Positions 49,672 to 59,831 of a stretch of DNA of 64,000 nt are shown here, piece after piece. A program made the translations under genes and the position numbers. The stretch covers positions 150,888 to 214,887 of the forward strand of contig NZ_JBHTCO010000014.1 in assembly GCF_042665295.1 (NCBI RefSeq), written 5' to 3'. This stretch comes from Scopulibacillus_A cellulosilyticus (GTDB taxonomy: Bacteria > Bacillota > Bacilli > Bacillales > Sporolactobacillaceae). Position 1 is the first letter of the stretch. Every line of letters starts with the position of its first letter. The notes under the pieces are model-generated. The model saw only the letters and a list, made by a program, of their open reading frames with translations, was not told where the DNA came from and did not search any database.

Positions 49672-50976
49672 ATGGATGTAACTGCAAAATGGGAGAAGCA
49701 AGAGGGAAATCAAGGAACATTAACTTTCGAAGTTGATGCTGACAGCTTTAATCAATCACTTGATGAAGCTTTTAAAAAAGTAGTTAAAAAAATAAATGTT
49801 CCAGGTTTCCGTAAAGGAAAAGTACCGCGTATGATTTTTGAACAACGCTTTGGTGTAGAATCCCTATATCAAGATGCGCTGGATATTATGCTTCCTGAAG
49901 CTTATTCAAAAGCTATCGATGAGACAGGTATTGAGCCTGTAGATCGTCCGGAAGTTGATGTTGAGAAAATCGAAAAAGGCAGTCCGGTAGTCCTTACAGC
50001 AACAGTGACTGTTAAGCCTGAAGTCAAGCTTGGTGAATATAAAGGTCTTGAAGTAGAAGATCAAGATACTGAAGTTACCGAAGAGGACGTTGACAATCAA
50101 ATCAAACAGCTTCAAGAACGCTTCGCTGAACTTGTTGTTAAAGAAGAAGGAGAAGTTGAAGAAGGAAATACGGTTGTTATTGACTTTGAAGGCTTCGTAG
50201 ACGGCGAACCATTTGAAGGCGGCAAAGCTGAAAATTATACTTTAGAAGTTGGATCAAATACATTTATTCCAGGTTTTGAAGAACAATTGGTAGGTTTAAC
50301 TGTCGGCGGTGAAAAGGATGTCAATGTTACTTTCCCAGAGGATTACCATGCTGAGGAGCTTAAGGGCAAAGAAGCAACATTTAAAGTAAAACTTCATGAA
50401 ATTAAAGAAAAGCATCTTCCTGAACTTGACGATGAGTTTGCAAAGGATGTTAATGATGAAGTTGAAACTTTAGATGAATTAAAGGAAACTATTAAAAAGC
50501 AATTAAAAGAGAGTAAAGAGAAGAACGCTGAAAATGCAACACGGGATACCGTTGTTGAAAAGGCGTCTGAGAATGCCGAAATCGATATACCGGAAGTTAT
50601 GGTAGAGAATGAACTTGACCGTATGGTAAACGAATTTGAACAAAGCATTCAATCTCAAGGACTGACTCTTGATATGTATTATCAGTTTTCCGGAACTGAT
50701 CAAGAATCTCTAAAAGAGCAAATGAAGGATGATGCTAGAAAACGCGTTCGTGCCAACTTAACATTAGAGGCTATTGTTAAAGCTGAAAACATCGAAGTCA
50801 GTGACGAAGAAATTGAAAAAGAACTTGAAAAAATGGCAGAAAACTACAAGTTATCTGCTGATCAAGTCAAACAAATGCTGGCTATGCAAGGCGGCAATGA
50901 CCTCGTTAAATCAGACCTTCAACTTCGCAAAGCGGTAGACTTTCTTGTTGAAAACAGCAAAGTAAAAGCATCATAA
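49672..50976 (+). CDS. tig: Trigger factor
   Basis: Ribosome-bound chaperone and prolyl isomerase, 434 residues. The N-terminal ribosome-binding domain has the signature VPGFRKGKVPRMIFEQRFG, a central FKBP-type domain (about 150-245) includes VVIDFEGFVDGEPFEGGKAENY and GSNTFIPGFEEQL, and the C-terminal arm is a long acidic helical region. GGAGGT precedes the ATG. Followed by a terminator and then clpX, as in most Firmicutes. Confidence 0.97.
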   Translation: MDVTAKWEKQEGNQGTLTFEVDADSFNQSLDEAFKKVVKKINVPGFRKGKVPRMIFEQRFGVESLYQDALDIMLPEAYSKAIDETGIEPVDRPEVDVEKIEKGSPVVLTATVTVKPEVKLGEYKGLEVEDQDTEVTEEDVDNQIKQLQERFAELVVKEEGEVEEGNTVVIDFEGFVDGEPFEGGKAENYTLEVGSNTFIPGFEEQLVGLTVGGEKDVNVTFPEDYHAEELKGKEATFKVKLHEIKEKHLPELDDEFAKDVNDEVETLDELKETIKKQLKESKEKNAENATRDTVVEKASENAEIDIPEVMVENELDRMVNEFEQSIQSQGLTLDMYYQFSGTDQESLKEQMKDDARKRVRANLTLEAIVKAENIEVSDEEIEKELEKMAENYKLSADQVKQMLAMQGGNDLVKSDLQLRKAVDFLVENSKVKAS

Positions 50977-50982
50977 TGAATT

Positions 50983-51014
50983 AACAAGGCGCGAGACATC
51001 GTGCCTTGTTTTTA
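50983..51014 (+). terminator. tig terminator
   Basis: AACAAGGCGCGA and TCGTGCCTTGTT pair over 12 bp with a four-base loop and five T. Confidence 0.9.
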
Positions 51015-51220
51015 CAAAATACGTTTATTTTATTTTGATTATACATATCCTTACATTAAGCAAATATTTTATTTAAGGTCACTTTTTGTGATACAATGCG
51101 TACATAACCAAAGATATTGTTCAATGCAGTTTAATTATCGGAATTTCTAATATGCTATAAATGTGATGCTTCGCTCTTGTCTGCTTTAACAGAAAAGACA
51201 GAAGAAATAGGGGTGAAAAT

Positions 51221-52492
51221 ATGTTTAAATTTAATGAAGAAAAAGGACAATTAAAATGTTCTTTTTGTGGAAAAACCCAAGACCAAGTTCGCAAGCTTGT
51301 TGCCGGACCAGGCGTGTATATTTGCGATGAGTGTATTGAGCTGTGTACGGAGATTGTGGAAGAAGAATTGGGTGCTGAAGAGGAAGTTGAATTTAAGGAT
51401 GTACCTAAGCCGCAAGAAATTCGGGCAATCTTGGAAGATTATGTCATAGGCCAAGATGAAGCGAAAAAGAATCTCTCCGTGGCTGTTTATAACCATTATA
51501 AAAGAATAAATGCCAAACAGAAAAATGACGATGTTGAATTGGCCAAGAGTAATATTGTCATGATTGGACCGACAGGAAGCGGTAAAACACTGCTCGCTCA
51601 AACATTGGCAAGGATATTAAATGTCCCGTTTGCCATTGCTGACGCGACATCTTTAACAGAAGCCGGTTATGTTGGTGAAGATGTTGAGAATATTTTATTG
51701 AAGCTCATACAATCAGCCGATTACGATGTTGAAAAAGCTGAAAAAGGCATTATTTATATCGATGAAATTGATAAAATTGCCAGAAAGTCTGAGAACCCGT
51801 CAATTACGAGAGATGTTTCCGGTGAAGGGGTTCAACAGGCATTGCTTAAAATTCTTGAAGGAACTGTGGCAAGTGTACCGCCTCAAGGCGGAAGAAAGCA
51901 TCCCCATCAAGAATTTATTCAAATAGACACCACAAATATTTTGTTTATATGCGGCGGTGCGTTTGACGGTATTGAACAAATCATTAAACGCCGGCTTGGC
52001 AAAAAAGTCATTGGCTTTGGCGCTGATACAATTAAACAGGAACTGCAAAAAGATGAATATCTTAAACAAGTGCTTCCTGAAGATTTGTTGAAATTTGGAT
52101 TGATACCGGAATTTATTGGCCGTCTGCCAGTCGTTACCAGTCTTGAACAGCTGGATGAAGAAGCGCTGATGGACATTTTGACAAGGCCAAAAAATGCTTT
52201 GGTTAAACAATATAAAAAACTGCTTGAACTGGATAATGTTGAACTTGAGTTTACTGAAGAAGCGCTGCGGGATATTGCTAAAAAAGCAATTGAACGAAAA
52301 ACAGGCGCACGCGGCTTGCGTTCTATTATTGAAAGCATTATGCTTGATGTCATGTATGAACTGCCGTCAAGGGAAGATATTGAGAAATGTATAATTACTC
52401 AAGATACTGTCCTTAACAATGTCACACCAACTTTAATTTTGGATGACGGTACAGTATTAAAAGATAACGAAACACCGAAAGAAAGTGCATAA
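51221..52492 (+). CDS. clpX: ClpX, unfoldase subunit of the ClpXP protease
   Basis: AAA+ ATPase of 423 residues that unfolds substrates and feeds them to ClpP. The N-terminal zinc domain has C13, C16, C35 and C38. Walker A is GPTGSGKT, Walker B IIYIDEIDKIA, and the ClpP-contact IGF loop appears as VIGFG. The RKH substrate loop GGRKHPHQEF is present. In the preceding 240-base spacer an extended -10 TGCTATAAA (51155-51163) may be its promoter, with no clear -35. A terminator follows. Confidence 0.97.
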   Translation: MFKFNEEKGQLKCSFCGKTQDQVRKLVAGPGVYICDECIELCTEIVEEELGAEEEVEFKDVPKPQEIRAILEDYVIGQDEAKKNLSVAVYNHYKRINAKQKNDDVELAKSNIVMIGPTGSGKTLLAQTLARILNVPFAIADATSLTEAGYVGEDVENILLKLIQSADYDVEKAEKGIIYIDEIDKIARKSENPSITRDVSGEGVQQALLKILEGTVASVPPQGGRKHPHQEFIQIDTTNILFICGGAFDGIEQIIKRRLGKKVIGFGADTIKQELQKDEYLKQVLPEDLLKFGLIPEFIGRLPVVTSLEQLDEEALMDILTRPKNALVKQYKKLLELDNVELEFTEEALRDIAKKAIERKTGARGLRSIIESIMLDVMYELPSREDIEKCIITQDTVLNNVTPTLILDDGTVLKDNETPKESA

Positions 52493-52496
52493 AAGA

Positions 52497-52528
52497 AGAA
52501 GCGGCTTGATTTTAGCCGCTTCTTTTAT
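52497..52528 (+). terminator. clpX terminator
   Basis: AGAAGCGGCT and AGCCGCTTCT form a 10-bp stem followed by TTTATTTTTTT. Confidence 0.9.
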
Positions 52529-52596
52529 TTTTTTGTTTAGTAAGAAACATGCTCGGAGATACTAACCCAAGAAGCAATCATCAGGAGGTAAGGTAC

Positions 52597-54267
52597 ATGA
52601 ATTGGACAACGCTACTTATCTTTGTTCAGTTGTTTTTTGGGATTATTATTGGCATGTATTTTTGGAACTTATTAAGGAGTCAGCATTCACAGAAAGTATC
52701 TATAGACCGTGAATCGAAAAAGGAAATAGAACAATTAAGAAAAATGAGAAGCATTTCCTTAACTGAACCTTTATCTGAAAAAGTTCGCCCTCGCCATATG
52801 GAAGATATTGTCGGACAAAAAGATGGGATTCAAACATTAAGAGCAGCACTGTGCGGCCCAAATCCTCAACATGTCCTCATATACGGTCCTCCAGGAGTAG
52901 GGAAAACAGCAGCGGCAAGATTGGTTTTAGAAGAAGCCAAAAAGAATCATCAATCTCCTTTTAAACCATCAGCTGTATTTATAGAACTTGATGCGACAAC
53001 TGCCCGTTTTGATGAACGCGGGATTGCTGATCCGCTTATCGGTTCTGTCCATGACCCTATCTATCAAGGTGCAGGTGCTATGGGCCAAGCTGGTATTCCG
53101 CAGCCAAAACAAGGGGCTGTTACACATGCACATGGCGGGATGCTTTTTATAGATGAAATTGGAGAACTTCATCCGATTCAAATGAACAAACTTTTAAAAG
53201 TGCTTGAAGATCGTAAAGTATTTCTTGAAAGCGCCTATTATAATGAAGAAAATTCCCAAATACCTACACATATCCATGATATTTTTCAAAACGGTTTGCC
53301 GGCAGATTTTCGCTTAATCGGTGCTACAACAAGATCGCCTGAAGAGATTCCGCCTGCTATTCGTTCAAGGTGCTTAGAAATTTATTTTAATGAATTAAGT
53401 AACAGCGATATACAAGTTATTGCAAAACGTTCAGCAGAAAAATTAAAGTTAAATGTCCCTGACCGTTGTATTGAAAAGATTGCTGAGTACGCCAGAAATG
53501 GACGAGAAGCCGTTAATATCATGCAAATTGCTGCAGGTATGGCTATTTCAAAGAGATCTGAAAATATTAGATTAGCGGATATTGAATGGGTCATTCATTC
53601 CAGCCAGCTTATGCCGAAGCTGAATAAAAAGATACACGAAAAACCGGAAGTTGGTCTTGTTAACGGCTTAGCTGTTTACGGGCCAAACAGCGGCGCACTT
53701 CTTGAAATTGAAGTAACAGCTGTTAAAAGTTCCAGAAAAGGCAGTATGACAATAACAGGCATTGTTGAAGAAGAGACTTTAGGATCTAACAGTAAATCAA
53801 TTCGCCGCAAAAGCCTTGTAAAAAGTTCTGTTGAAAATGTCCTGACTGTACTAAATAAATTAGGGATTCGGGCGCATCAATATCATATCCATATTAATTT
53901 TCCAGGCGGTGCCCCGGTTGATGGCCCATCTGCCGGCATTGCCATTGCTTCTGCTGTTTATTCAGCTATAAAAAACATACCGATTAATCCGGAGGTTGCT
54001 TTAACGGGTGAATTAAGTATTCATGGCGCAGTTAAACCGATAGGCGGTGTGGTAGCGAAAATAAAAGCAGCTAAAGAAGCGGGAGCAAAACGGGTGATTA
54101 TTCCTGAGGAAAACAGGCAAAGTATGTTAGATGATATTAAAGATATAGAAATTATATCTGTCACTCACATCAGTCAAGTGCTAAATAACATCTTAATTCA
54201 GCAGGATTTTGACCAAGAAATAATTCCAGCTTCAGGAATAAAACAAACACCATCAGAACCTGTTTAA
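52597..54267 (+). CDS. lonB: LonB, membrane-anchored ATP-dependent protease
   Basis: Lon-type protease of 556 residues without the large N-domain of LonA. One N-terminal membrane helix (about 5-25, LLIFVQLFFGIIIGMYFWNLL) is followed by an AAA+ module with Walker A GPPGVGKT and Walker B MLFIDEIGEL. The C-terminal proteolytic domain has the catalytic serine in PVDGPSAG and the lysine in GGVVAKIKAAKEAG. In B. subtilis it is a SigF-dependent forespore protein. GGAGGTAAGG fits the ATG at 52597 rather than the upstream ATG at 52549. lonA follows directly. Confidence 0.94.
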   Translation: MNWTTLLIFVQLFFGIIIGMYFWNLLRSQHSQKVSIDRESKKEIEQLRKMRSISLTEPLSEKVRPRHMEDIVGQKDGIQTLRAALCGPNPQHVLIYGPPGVGKTAAARLVLEEAKKNHQSPFKPSAVFIELDATTARFDERGIADPLIGSVHDPIYQGAGAMGQAGIPQPKQGAVTHAHGGMLFIDEIGELHPIQMNKLLKVLEDRKVFLESAYYNEENSQIPTHIHDIFQNGLPADFRLIGATTRSPEEIPPAIRSRCLEIYFNELSNSDIQVIAKRSAEKLKLNVPDRCIEKIAEYARNGREAVNIMQIAAGMAISKRSENIRLADIEWVIHSSQLMPKLNKKIHEKPEVGLVNGLAVYGPNSGALLEIEVTAVKSSRKGSMTITGIVEEETLGSNSKSIRRKSLVKSSVENVLTVLNKLGIRAHQYHIHINFPGGAPVDGPSAGIAIASAVYSAIKNIPINPEVALTGELSIHGAVKPIGGVVAKIKAAKEAGAKRVIIPEENRQSMLDDIKDIEIISVTHISQVLNNILIQQDFDQEIIPASGIKQTPSEPV

Positions 54268-54338
54268 AAAATTAGACATAACATGGCTTTATAGGATAGA
54301 ATTGTACAGAGTACATGACGTGGAGGTGTTTTTTACCA

Positions 54339-56672
54339 ATGATAGCAGAGAAACAGTTAACAATACCCCTCCTACCGCTGCGCGGCATGCTCATCTATCC
54401 ATCAGTGGTGCTTCACCTTGATGTTGGGCGTGATAAATCTGTTGAGGCGCTCGAAAAAGTCATGGTTGATGATCATCGCATTTTTCTTGCCGCCCAAAAG
54501 GAAATGGCTACAGAGGAGCCTGATTCTGCAGATATTTATGAGGTTGGCACGATATCAACTGTTAAACAGATGTTGAAATTGCCTAATGGTACCATACGTA
54601 TTCTTGTTGAAGGCGAACAAAGAGCAAAAATAACATCTTTTAATAAAAATGATAATTTTTTCGAAGTAAATGTTGAAATTTTGGAAGATGATGAGGAGCA
54701 TGACGTTGAAACAACAGCTCTTATGAGAAATGTCCTTGACCAATTCAGCGGTTATATTAAGCTTTCTAAGAAGATTACACCGGAAACAATGGGGACAGTC
54801 AGTGACATTGAGGATCCAAGCCAGTTAGCAGATGTCATTGCCTCGCATTTAACTTTAAAAGTCAAAGAAAAACAAGAAATATTAGAAATCGTTAATGTAA
54901 AGGAACGTTTGCAAAAGTTAATAGAAATCTTAACGAATGAACAAGAAGTATTAGGCATTGAGCGTAAAATTGGCCAGCGTGTGAAACAATCCATGGAGCG
55001 TACGCAAAAGGAATATTATTTGCGGGAGCAAATGAAAGCTATTCAAAAAGAGTTAGGTGAACGTGAAGGCCGGGAAGATGAAGTTAATGAATTAAGAAAA
55101 GAAATAGAAGCCTCATCTATGCCTGAAAACGTAAAAGAAACAGCTTTTAAAGAGTTAAACCGTTTTGAGAAACTGCCTGCAAGTTCCGCTGAGAGCGGTG
55201 TGATTCGAAATTATATTGATTGGCTGCTTCAATTACCTTGGAACAAACAAACAGAAGATAACTTAGATATTGATCATGCGGAAAAGATTCTGGATGAAGA
55301 GCATTATGGACTTGATAAAGTTAAAGAAAGAGTTCTTGAATATCTGTCTGTTCAACAGCTCACCCGTTCAATGAAAGGGCCGATTTTATGTTTGGCGGGA
55401 CCTCCCGGTGTCGGGAAAACATCACTTGCAAAATCAATTGCCAAATCATTAAATCGTCATTTCGTGCGTGTATCGCTTGGCGGGGTGCGTGATGAAGCTG
55501 AAATTCGCGGGCATAGAAGAACTTATGTCGGCGCAATGCCTGGACGGATTATCCAAGGGATGAAGAAATCAGGAACGATTAATCCTGTTTTTCTTCTTGA
55601 TGAGATTGACAAAATGTCTAATGATTTCAGAGGGGACCCTTCAGCTGCTATGCTCGAAGTTCTTGATCCGGAGCAAAACAGCACATTTAGCGATCATTAT
55701 ATTGAAGAGCCGTACGATTTAAGTAAAGTCATTTTTATTACAACTGCAAATAATATAGGAACAATTCCAAGACCGCTGTTAGATCGAATGGAAATCCTTA
55801 ATATTGCCGGCTATACAGAGCTTGAGAAAAAGCATATTGCCAAGGAACATTTAATCCCGAGACAATTAAAAGAACATGGCTTAAAGAAGAGTCAGCTCAG
55901 GTTCCGCGATGAAGCTATTATTGACCTCATTCGTTATTATACACGTGAAGCCGGTGTCCGTAATTTAGAGCGCCGTATTGCCGCTCTATGCCGAAAAGCA
56001 GCTAAGGCTATTGTTTCCGGAAAGAAGAAAAGTCTAACAATAACTCAGAAAGTGCTTATAGAATTCTTGGGTAAACCAATTTTTCGTTATGGACAGGCTG
56101 AAACTGAAGATCAGGTCGGGGTAGTGACAGGTCTTGCTTATACGCCTTTTGGCGGTGATACTTTGTCCATTGAAGTTTCCTTATCACCGGGTAAAGGAAA
56201 ATTAGTATTGACTGGCTCACTCGGAGATGTTATGAAGGAATCCGCTCAAGCCGCTTTTAGTTATATTCGTTCCAGAGCGAAGGTTCTTGATATTGATGAG
56301 AACTTTTATGAAAAATTTGATGTCCATATTCATGTACCTGAGGGTGCGACACCTAAGGATGGACCATCCGCAGGTATTACAATGGCCACTGCGCTTGTTT
56401 CAGCTTTAACAAATAAACCGGTAAAGAAAGAAGTAGGAATGACGGGAGAAATTACTTTGCGCGGCAGGGTTTTGCCAATCGGCGGTTTAAAAGAAAAATC
56501 TTTAAGCGCCCATCGTGCAGGTTTGAAAACAATCATTATTCCGAAAGATAATGAAAGGGACTTGGACGATATCCCTGACAGCGTTAAAAATGACTTAACC
56601 TTTATTCCGGTCACCCATTTAGACGAAGTTCTGAAACACGCGCTTAGACAGGGGAAGGCTAATGAAAATTAA
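54339..56672 (+). CDS. lonA: LonA, ATP-dependent protease
   Basis: Cytosolic Lon protease of 777 residues. The N-domain (about 1-200) starts PLLPLRGMLIYPSVVLHLDVGRD-like as in B. subtilis; the AAA+ domain has LAGPPGVGKTSLAKSIAKSL and VFLLDEIDKM, and the protease domain has the serine in PKDGPSAG with the lysine in LKEKSLSAHRAG. It degrades damaged and regulatory proteins. The frame extends to 54315, but GTGGAGGTG and family alignment favour the ATG at 54339. No CtsR box was seen upstream. It overlaps engB by 11 bases. Confidence 0.96.
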   Translation: MIAEKQLTIPLLPLRGMLIYPSVVLHLDVGRDKSVEALEKVMVDDHRIFLAAQKEMATEEPDSADIYEVGTISTVKQMLKLPNGTIRILVEGEQRAKITSFNKNDNFFEVNVEILEDDEEHDVETTALMRNVLDQFSGYIKLSKKITPETMGTVSDIEDPSQLADVIASHLTLKVKEKQEILEIVNVKERLQKLIEILTNEQEVLGIERKIGQRVKQSMERTQKEYYLREQMKAIQKELGEREGREDEVNELRKEIEASSMPENVKETAFKELNRFEKLPASSAESGVIRNYIDWLLQLPWNKQTEDNLDIDHAEKILDEEHYGLDKVKERVLEYLSVQQLTRSMKGPILCLAGPPGVGKTSLAKSIAKSLNRHFVRVSLGGVRDEAEIRGHRRTYVGAMPGRIIQGMKKSGTINPVFLLDEIDKMSNDFRGDPSAAMLEVLDPEQNSTFSDHYIEEPYDLSKVIFITTANNIGTIPRPLLDRMEILNIAGYTELEKKHIAKEHLIPRQLKEHGLKKSQLRFRDEAIIDLIRYYTREAGVRNLERRIAALCRKAAKAIVSGKKKSLTITQKVLIEFLGKPIFRYGQAETEDQVGVVTGLAYTPFGGDTLSIEVSLSPGKGKLVLTGSLGDVMKESAQAAFSYIRSRAKVLDIDENFYEKFDVHIHVPEGATPKDGPSAGITMATALVSALTNKPVKKEVGMTGEITLRGRVLPIGGLKEKSLSAHRAGLKTIIIPKDNERDLDDIPDSVKNDLTFIPVTHLDEVLKHALRQGKANEN

Positions 56673-57243
56673 TCAAGTCGAATTTATTATCAGCGCTGTT
56701 CAGCCGTCACAATATCCAAAAGACGGCTTGTCAGAAATAGCGCTTGCCGGACGTTCTAATGTCGGGAAATCTTCTTTAATCAATAAATTATGCAATAGGA
56801 AAAATATTGCCCGAACATCACAAAAGCCTGGAAAAACACAAACATTAAATTACTATAAAATAAATGATAAGTTTTACTTTGTTGATGTACCAGGCTATGG
56901 ATACGCTAAAGTTTCGAAAAAGGAAAAACAAGCGTGGGGACGGATGTTGGAGACTTATTTTACAACCAATAAGAGCTTAAAGGCTGTTATACAGATTGTA
57001 GACCTACGTCATCCGCCGTCTAAAGATGATCAGCAAATGTATGAGTTTCTAAAATACTATGAGATTCCAACGATTATTGCTGCGACAAAGGCAGATAAAA
57101 TTTCTAAAGGCAAATTGCAAAAACACCAAAAAATAGTTAAAGAAGAATTAAATACAATGCCCGATGATCCGATAATTCTTTTTTCAGCGCAAACAGGCTT
57201 TGGGAAAGATGAATTATGGCGTACAATTGGACAATTTATATAG
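56662..57243 (+). CDS. engB: EngB/YsxC, ribosome biogenesis GTPase
   Basis: TRAFAC-class GTPase of 193 residues needed for late 50S subunit assembly. G1 is GRSNVGKSS (about 30-38), G3 is DVPGYGYA, G4 is TKADK and G5 is FSAQTGFG. The start lies within the end of lonA with GGGGAAGG as ribosome site, so it is coupled to lonA, the conserved arrangement in Bacillus. Confidence 0.97.
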   Translation: MKINQVEFIISAVQPSQYPKDGLSEIALAGRSNVGKSSLINKLCNRKNIARTSQKPGKTQTLNYYKINDKFYFVDVPGYGYAKVSKKEKQAWGRMLETYFTTNKSLKAVIQIVDLRHPPSKDDQQMYEFLKYYEIPTIIAATKADKISKGKLQKHQKIVKEELNTMPDDPIILFSAQTGFGKDELWRTIGQFI

Positions 57244-57275
57244 CCTTAAGAGTTATATTCTCTTAGGGCCTTTTT
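57243..57275 (+). terminator. engB terminator
   Basis: GCCTTAAGAG and CTCTTAGGGC form a 10-bp stem (one G-U) followed by CTTTTTT. Confidence 0.88.
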
Positions 57276-57566
57276 TCATACGTTTGGAAAATAAAAAATG
57301 CAAGTTTTCTTTAATAACAACTTAAAATACATAGTGACTAAACAAATGAAACTAAGCCAATAATAGTAAATAAGTGTTTTAGAATATTACATTTTGATTT
57401 CAACCTGTTTTTTTGGTATTCTAATATAAGAATCATTTTAAATAATACTTATTAGGCCATATTAAAATGTTTTTCATGACCTGTTCACATTTTTAAAAAG
57501 AAGTAAGACATATACATGTTATAATAAGACTGTTTGTATTGTTAGGATTAAATGGGGGGACTTTCT
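57276..57566. other. AT-rich hemA upstream region with a 16-bp palindrome
   Basis: About 290 bases without a supportable gene. ATTCTAATATAAGAAT at 57418-57433 is a near-perfect palindrome. A -10 TATAAT at 57521-57526 lies close before hemA without a good -35, which suggests an activator or another control. B. subtilis hemA is controlled by PerR, whose box is TTATAATNATTATAA; this palindrome is only loosely similar. Confidence 0.4.
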
Positions 57567-58940
57567 ATGCATGTCATTGCCGTTGGATTAAATCATCAAA
57601 CCGCCCCTGTTGATATTAGGGAAAAGGTGGCTTTTGAAGAATCAACACTTCATGAAGCCTTGATTAAACTCCGCCAAACAAAAAGTATTTTCGAAGATGT
57701 CATTGTTTCCACTTGCAACCGGACAGAAGTCTATGTTGTAACCGACCAATTGCATACCGGACGCTATTATACCAAAATGTTTTTATCTGAATGGTTCGGG
57801 ATAGAAAAGAAACAATTAACATCTTTTTTGTTTATTAAAGAAGACGCGGCGGCGGTTGAACATCTTTTCCGGGTGACATGCGGTTTAGACTCAATGATAC
57901 TTGGCGAGACGCAAATTCTTGGTCAAATTCGTGATCATTTTTTATTAGCTCAGAAATATGAGACAACCGGTACAATCTTTAATGAATTATTTAAAGAAGC
58001 CATAACATTGGCGAAACGTGCACATTCCGAAACATCGATAAATGATAATCCTGTTTCGGTGAGTTATGCAGCTGTAGAATTAGCCAAACAAATTTTTGGC
58101 AATTTTTCAGACAAGCATATTTTGATTGTGGGCGCCGGAAAAATGAGTGAACTAACTGCAAAACATTTAAATGGTCAAGGTGTGTCGAAAATTACGGTTA
58201 TGAACCGGACTTATGAAAAAGCAAAAGGGCTTGCTGAGCGTTTTTGCGGTACGGCAAGCAGTATGTCTGAGATGTCAAAGGCTTTAACTGAGGCTGATAT
58301 TTTAGTCAGTTCAACCGGCGCACGGGATTATATTTTGAAAAAGGATTTTGCCGAAGAGGCAATAAAAAAGCGGAAAGGCCGGCCGTTATTTATTGTAGAT
58401 ATCGCTGTTCCGCGTGATATCGATCCGGATATCAATAATATTGAAGGCGTCTTTTTATATGATATTGATGATTTAGAAGGAATTGTTCAAGCTAATCTTG
58501 AAGAAAGAAAAGAATCTGCCGCGCAAATTGAACTGTTTATCGAGGAACAGCTCGCAAGCTTTAAAGAATGGCTGCAAACATTGGGCGTTGTTCCGGTTAT
58601 TTCAGCATTAAGGAAAAAGGCTTTAAATATCCAAGCGGAAACAATGAAAAGTCTCGAGCGGAAGCTTCCTGATTTAACTGAAAGAGAACGTAAACTCATC
58701 AGTAAACATACGAAAAGTATCGTTAATCAATTATTAAGGGATCCTATCCAAAAGGTTAAGGAACTCGCTGCGGAGCCTAATGCTGACATGTCGCTGCAAA
58801 CTTTTATTGATATTTTTTCGATTGAAGAAGATGTCAAACAAGAAAAGCAAAAGGATGTTAACGTCACATCGATGAAAACCAGGGAGAATACATCCGCAAA
58901 AGGGATTCCTTCTGCCGGTCATGTGTCATTACGCTCCTAG
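57567..58940 (+). CDS. hemA: Glutamyl-tRNA reductase
   Basis: First enzyme of the C5 route to haem; it reduces glutamyl-tRNA to glutamate-1-semialdehyde. The 457-residue protein has the catalytic cysteine C50 in STCNRTEVY, the LGETQILGQIRD motif, an NADPH fold with VGAGKMSELTAKHL, and a C-terminal dimerisation helix domain (about 310-420). A tail of about 35 residues (KTRENTSAKG) is unusual and variable. GGGGGG precedes the ATG at 57567, which is preferred over an ATG at 57552. First gene of hemAXCDBL. Confidence 0.95.
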   Translation: MHVIAVGLNHQTAPVDIREKVAFEESTLHEALIKLRQTKSIFEDVIVSTCNRTEVYVVTDQLHTGRYYTKMFLSEWFGIEKKQLTSFLFIKEDAAAVEHLFRVTCGLDSMILGETQILGQIRDHFLLAQKYETTGTIFNELFKEAITLAKRAHSETSINDNPVSVSYAAVELAKQIFGNFSDKHILIVGAGKMSELTAKHLNGQGVSKITVMNRTYEKAKGLAERFCGTASSMSEMSKALTEADILVSSTGARDYILKKDFAEEAIKKRKGRPLFIVDIAVPRDIDPDINNIEGVFLYDIDDLEGIVQANLEERKESAAQIELFIEEQLASFKEWLQTLGVVPVISALRKKALNIQAETMKSLERKLPDLTERERKLISKHTKSIVNQLLRDPIQKVKELAAEPNADMSLQTFIDIFSIEEDVKQEKQKDVNVTSMKTRENTSAKGIPSAGHVSLRS

Positions 58941-58958
58941 GGGAGGCGTTCATTTTAT

Positions 58959-59777
58959 ATGACACTGAATCTACTTTATGATTTAACAATCTGTTTATAC
59001 GTTTTAAGCGTATGCGGTTATTTTATAGATTTTCTTGAAAACAACCGGAAGGCTAATCGGATTGCCTTCTGGTTGCTTTCTATTATTTGGTTTTTGCAAT
59101 GCGGCATATTTATTGTAAAGGCACACTACACCGGGGAATTTCCAATTTTAACGATTACAGATGGCTTGTTCTTTTTATCATGGATATTAGTGACGCTTTC
59201 GCTGTTAATTAACCGTATTTTGCGTGTCGATTTTTTTGTATTCTTTACAAATCTTGCCGGCTTCATTTTAATGGCGATCAGCCTGTTTAAACCGAAGGAT
59301 CCCGTAAGAGATGAGCTGTCCAAACATTTAATGAGTGATTTGCTTGTTATTCATATTACTATTGCCTTTCTCGCCTATGCTGTTTTTACAATTTCATTTA
59401 TTCTTTCTATGATGTATTTAATTGAATATCGCATGTTAAAACAGAAAAAATGGGGAAAGAGACTTGTAAGGTTTGGAAGTCTGTCACAAATTGAAAAATG
59501 GTCATTTTTTTGCAATTTAGTTGGGGTACCGCTGCTGCTTATCAGCTTGGTTTTAGGAATTATTAGGGCATATACGGCTTTATCAGATTTTAGTTGGTAT
59601 GATCCAAAAGTAATATCGTCCTTTTTGGTCATCGCCGCGTATTGCCTGTACCTTTATCAACGTTTAGGGAAAAATGTCCATGGGAAACCGTTAATTTACT
59701 GGAACGCTGCCGGTTTCTTATTAGTACTCATTAACGTCTTTTTGTCGGAGACTTTAACAAACTTTCATTTCTGGTAA
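58959..59777 (+). CDS. hemX: HemX, membrane protein of the haem operon
   Basis: Integral membrane protein of 272 residues with about eight hydrophobic segments, of the cytochrome c assembly (CcmC/CcsA-like) type. In B. subtilis HemX lowers the amount of HemA, probably by a feedback role; the biochemistry is not settled. Histidines in LLVIHITIAFLAYA fit a haem-handling fold. GGGGAGG lies about 12 bases before the ATG. Second gene of the operon. Confidence 0.9.
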   Translation: MTLNLLYDLTICLYVLSVCGYFIDFLENNRKANRIAFWLLSIIWFLQCGIFIVKAHYTGEFPILTITDGLFFLSWILVTLSLLINRILRVDFFVFFTNLAGFILMAISLFKPKDPVRDELSKHLMSDLLVIHITIAFLAYAVFTISFILSMMYLIEYRMLKQKKWGKRLVRFGSLSQIEKWSFFCNLVGVPLLLISLVLGIIRAYTALSDFSWYDPKVISSFLVIAAYCLYLYQRLGKNVHGKPLIYWNAAGFLLVLINVFLSETLTNFHFW

Positions 59778-59831
59778 TACTGGGAGATATGTTTGAACAA
59801 GCATTGATAGTTATTGACGGAGGTGCCCAAC

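Noticed and set aside
57299..57364. 21-codon ORF in the hemA upstream region
   Set aside because: No ribosome site, AT-rich composition and no recognisable pattern.
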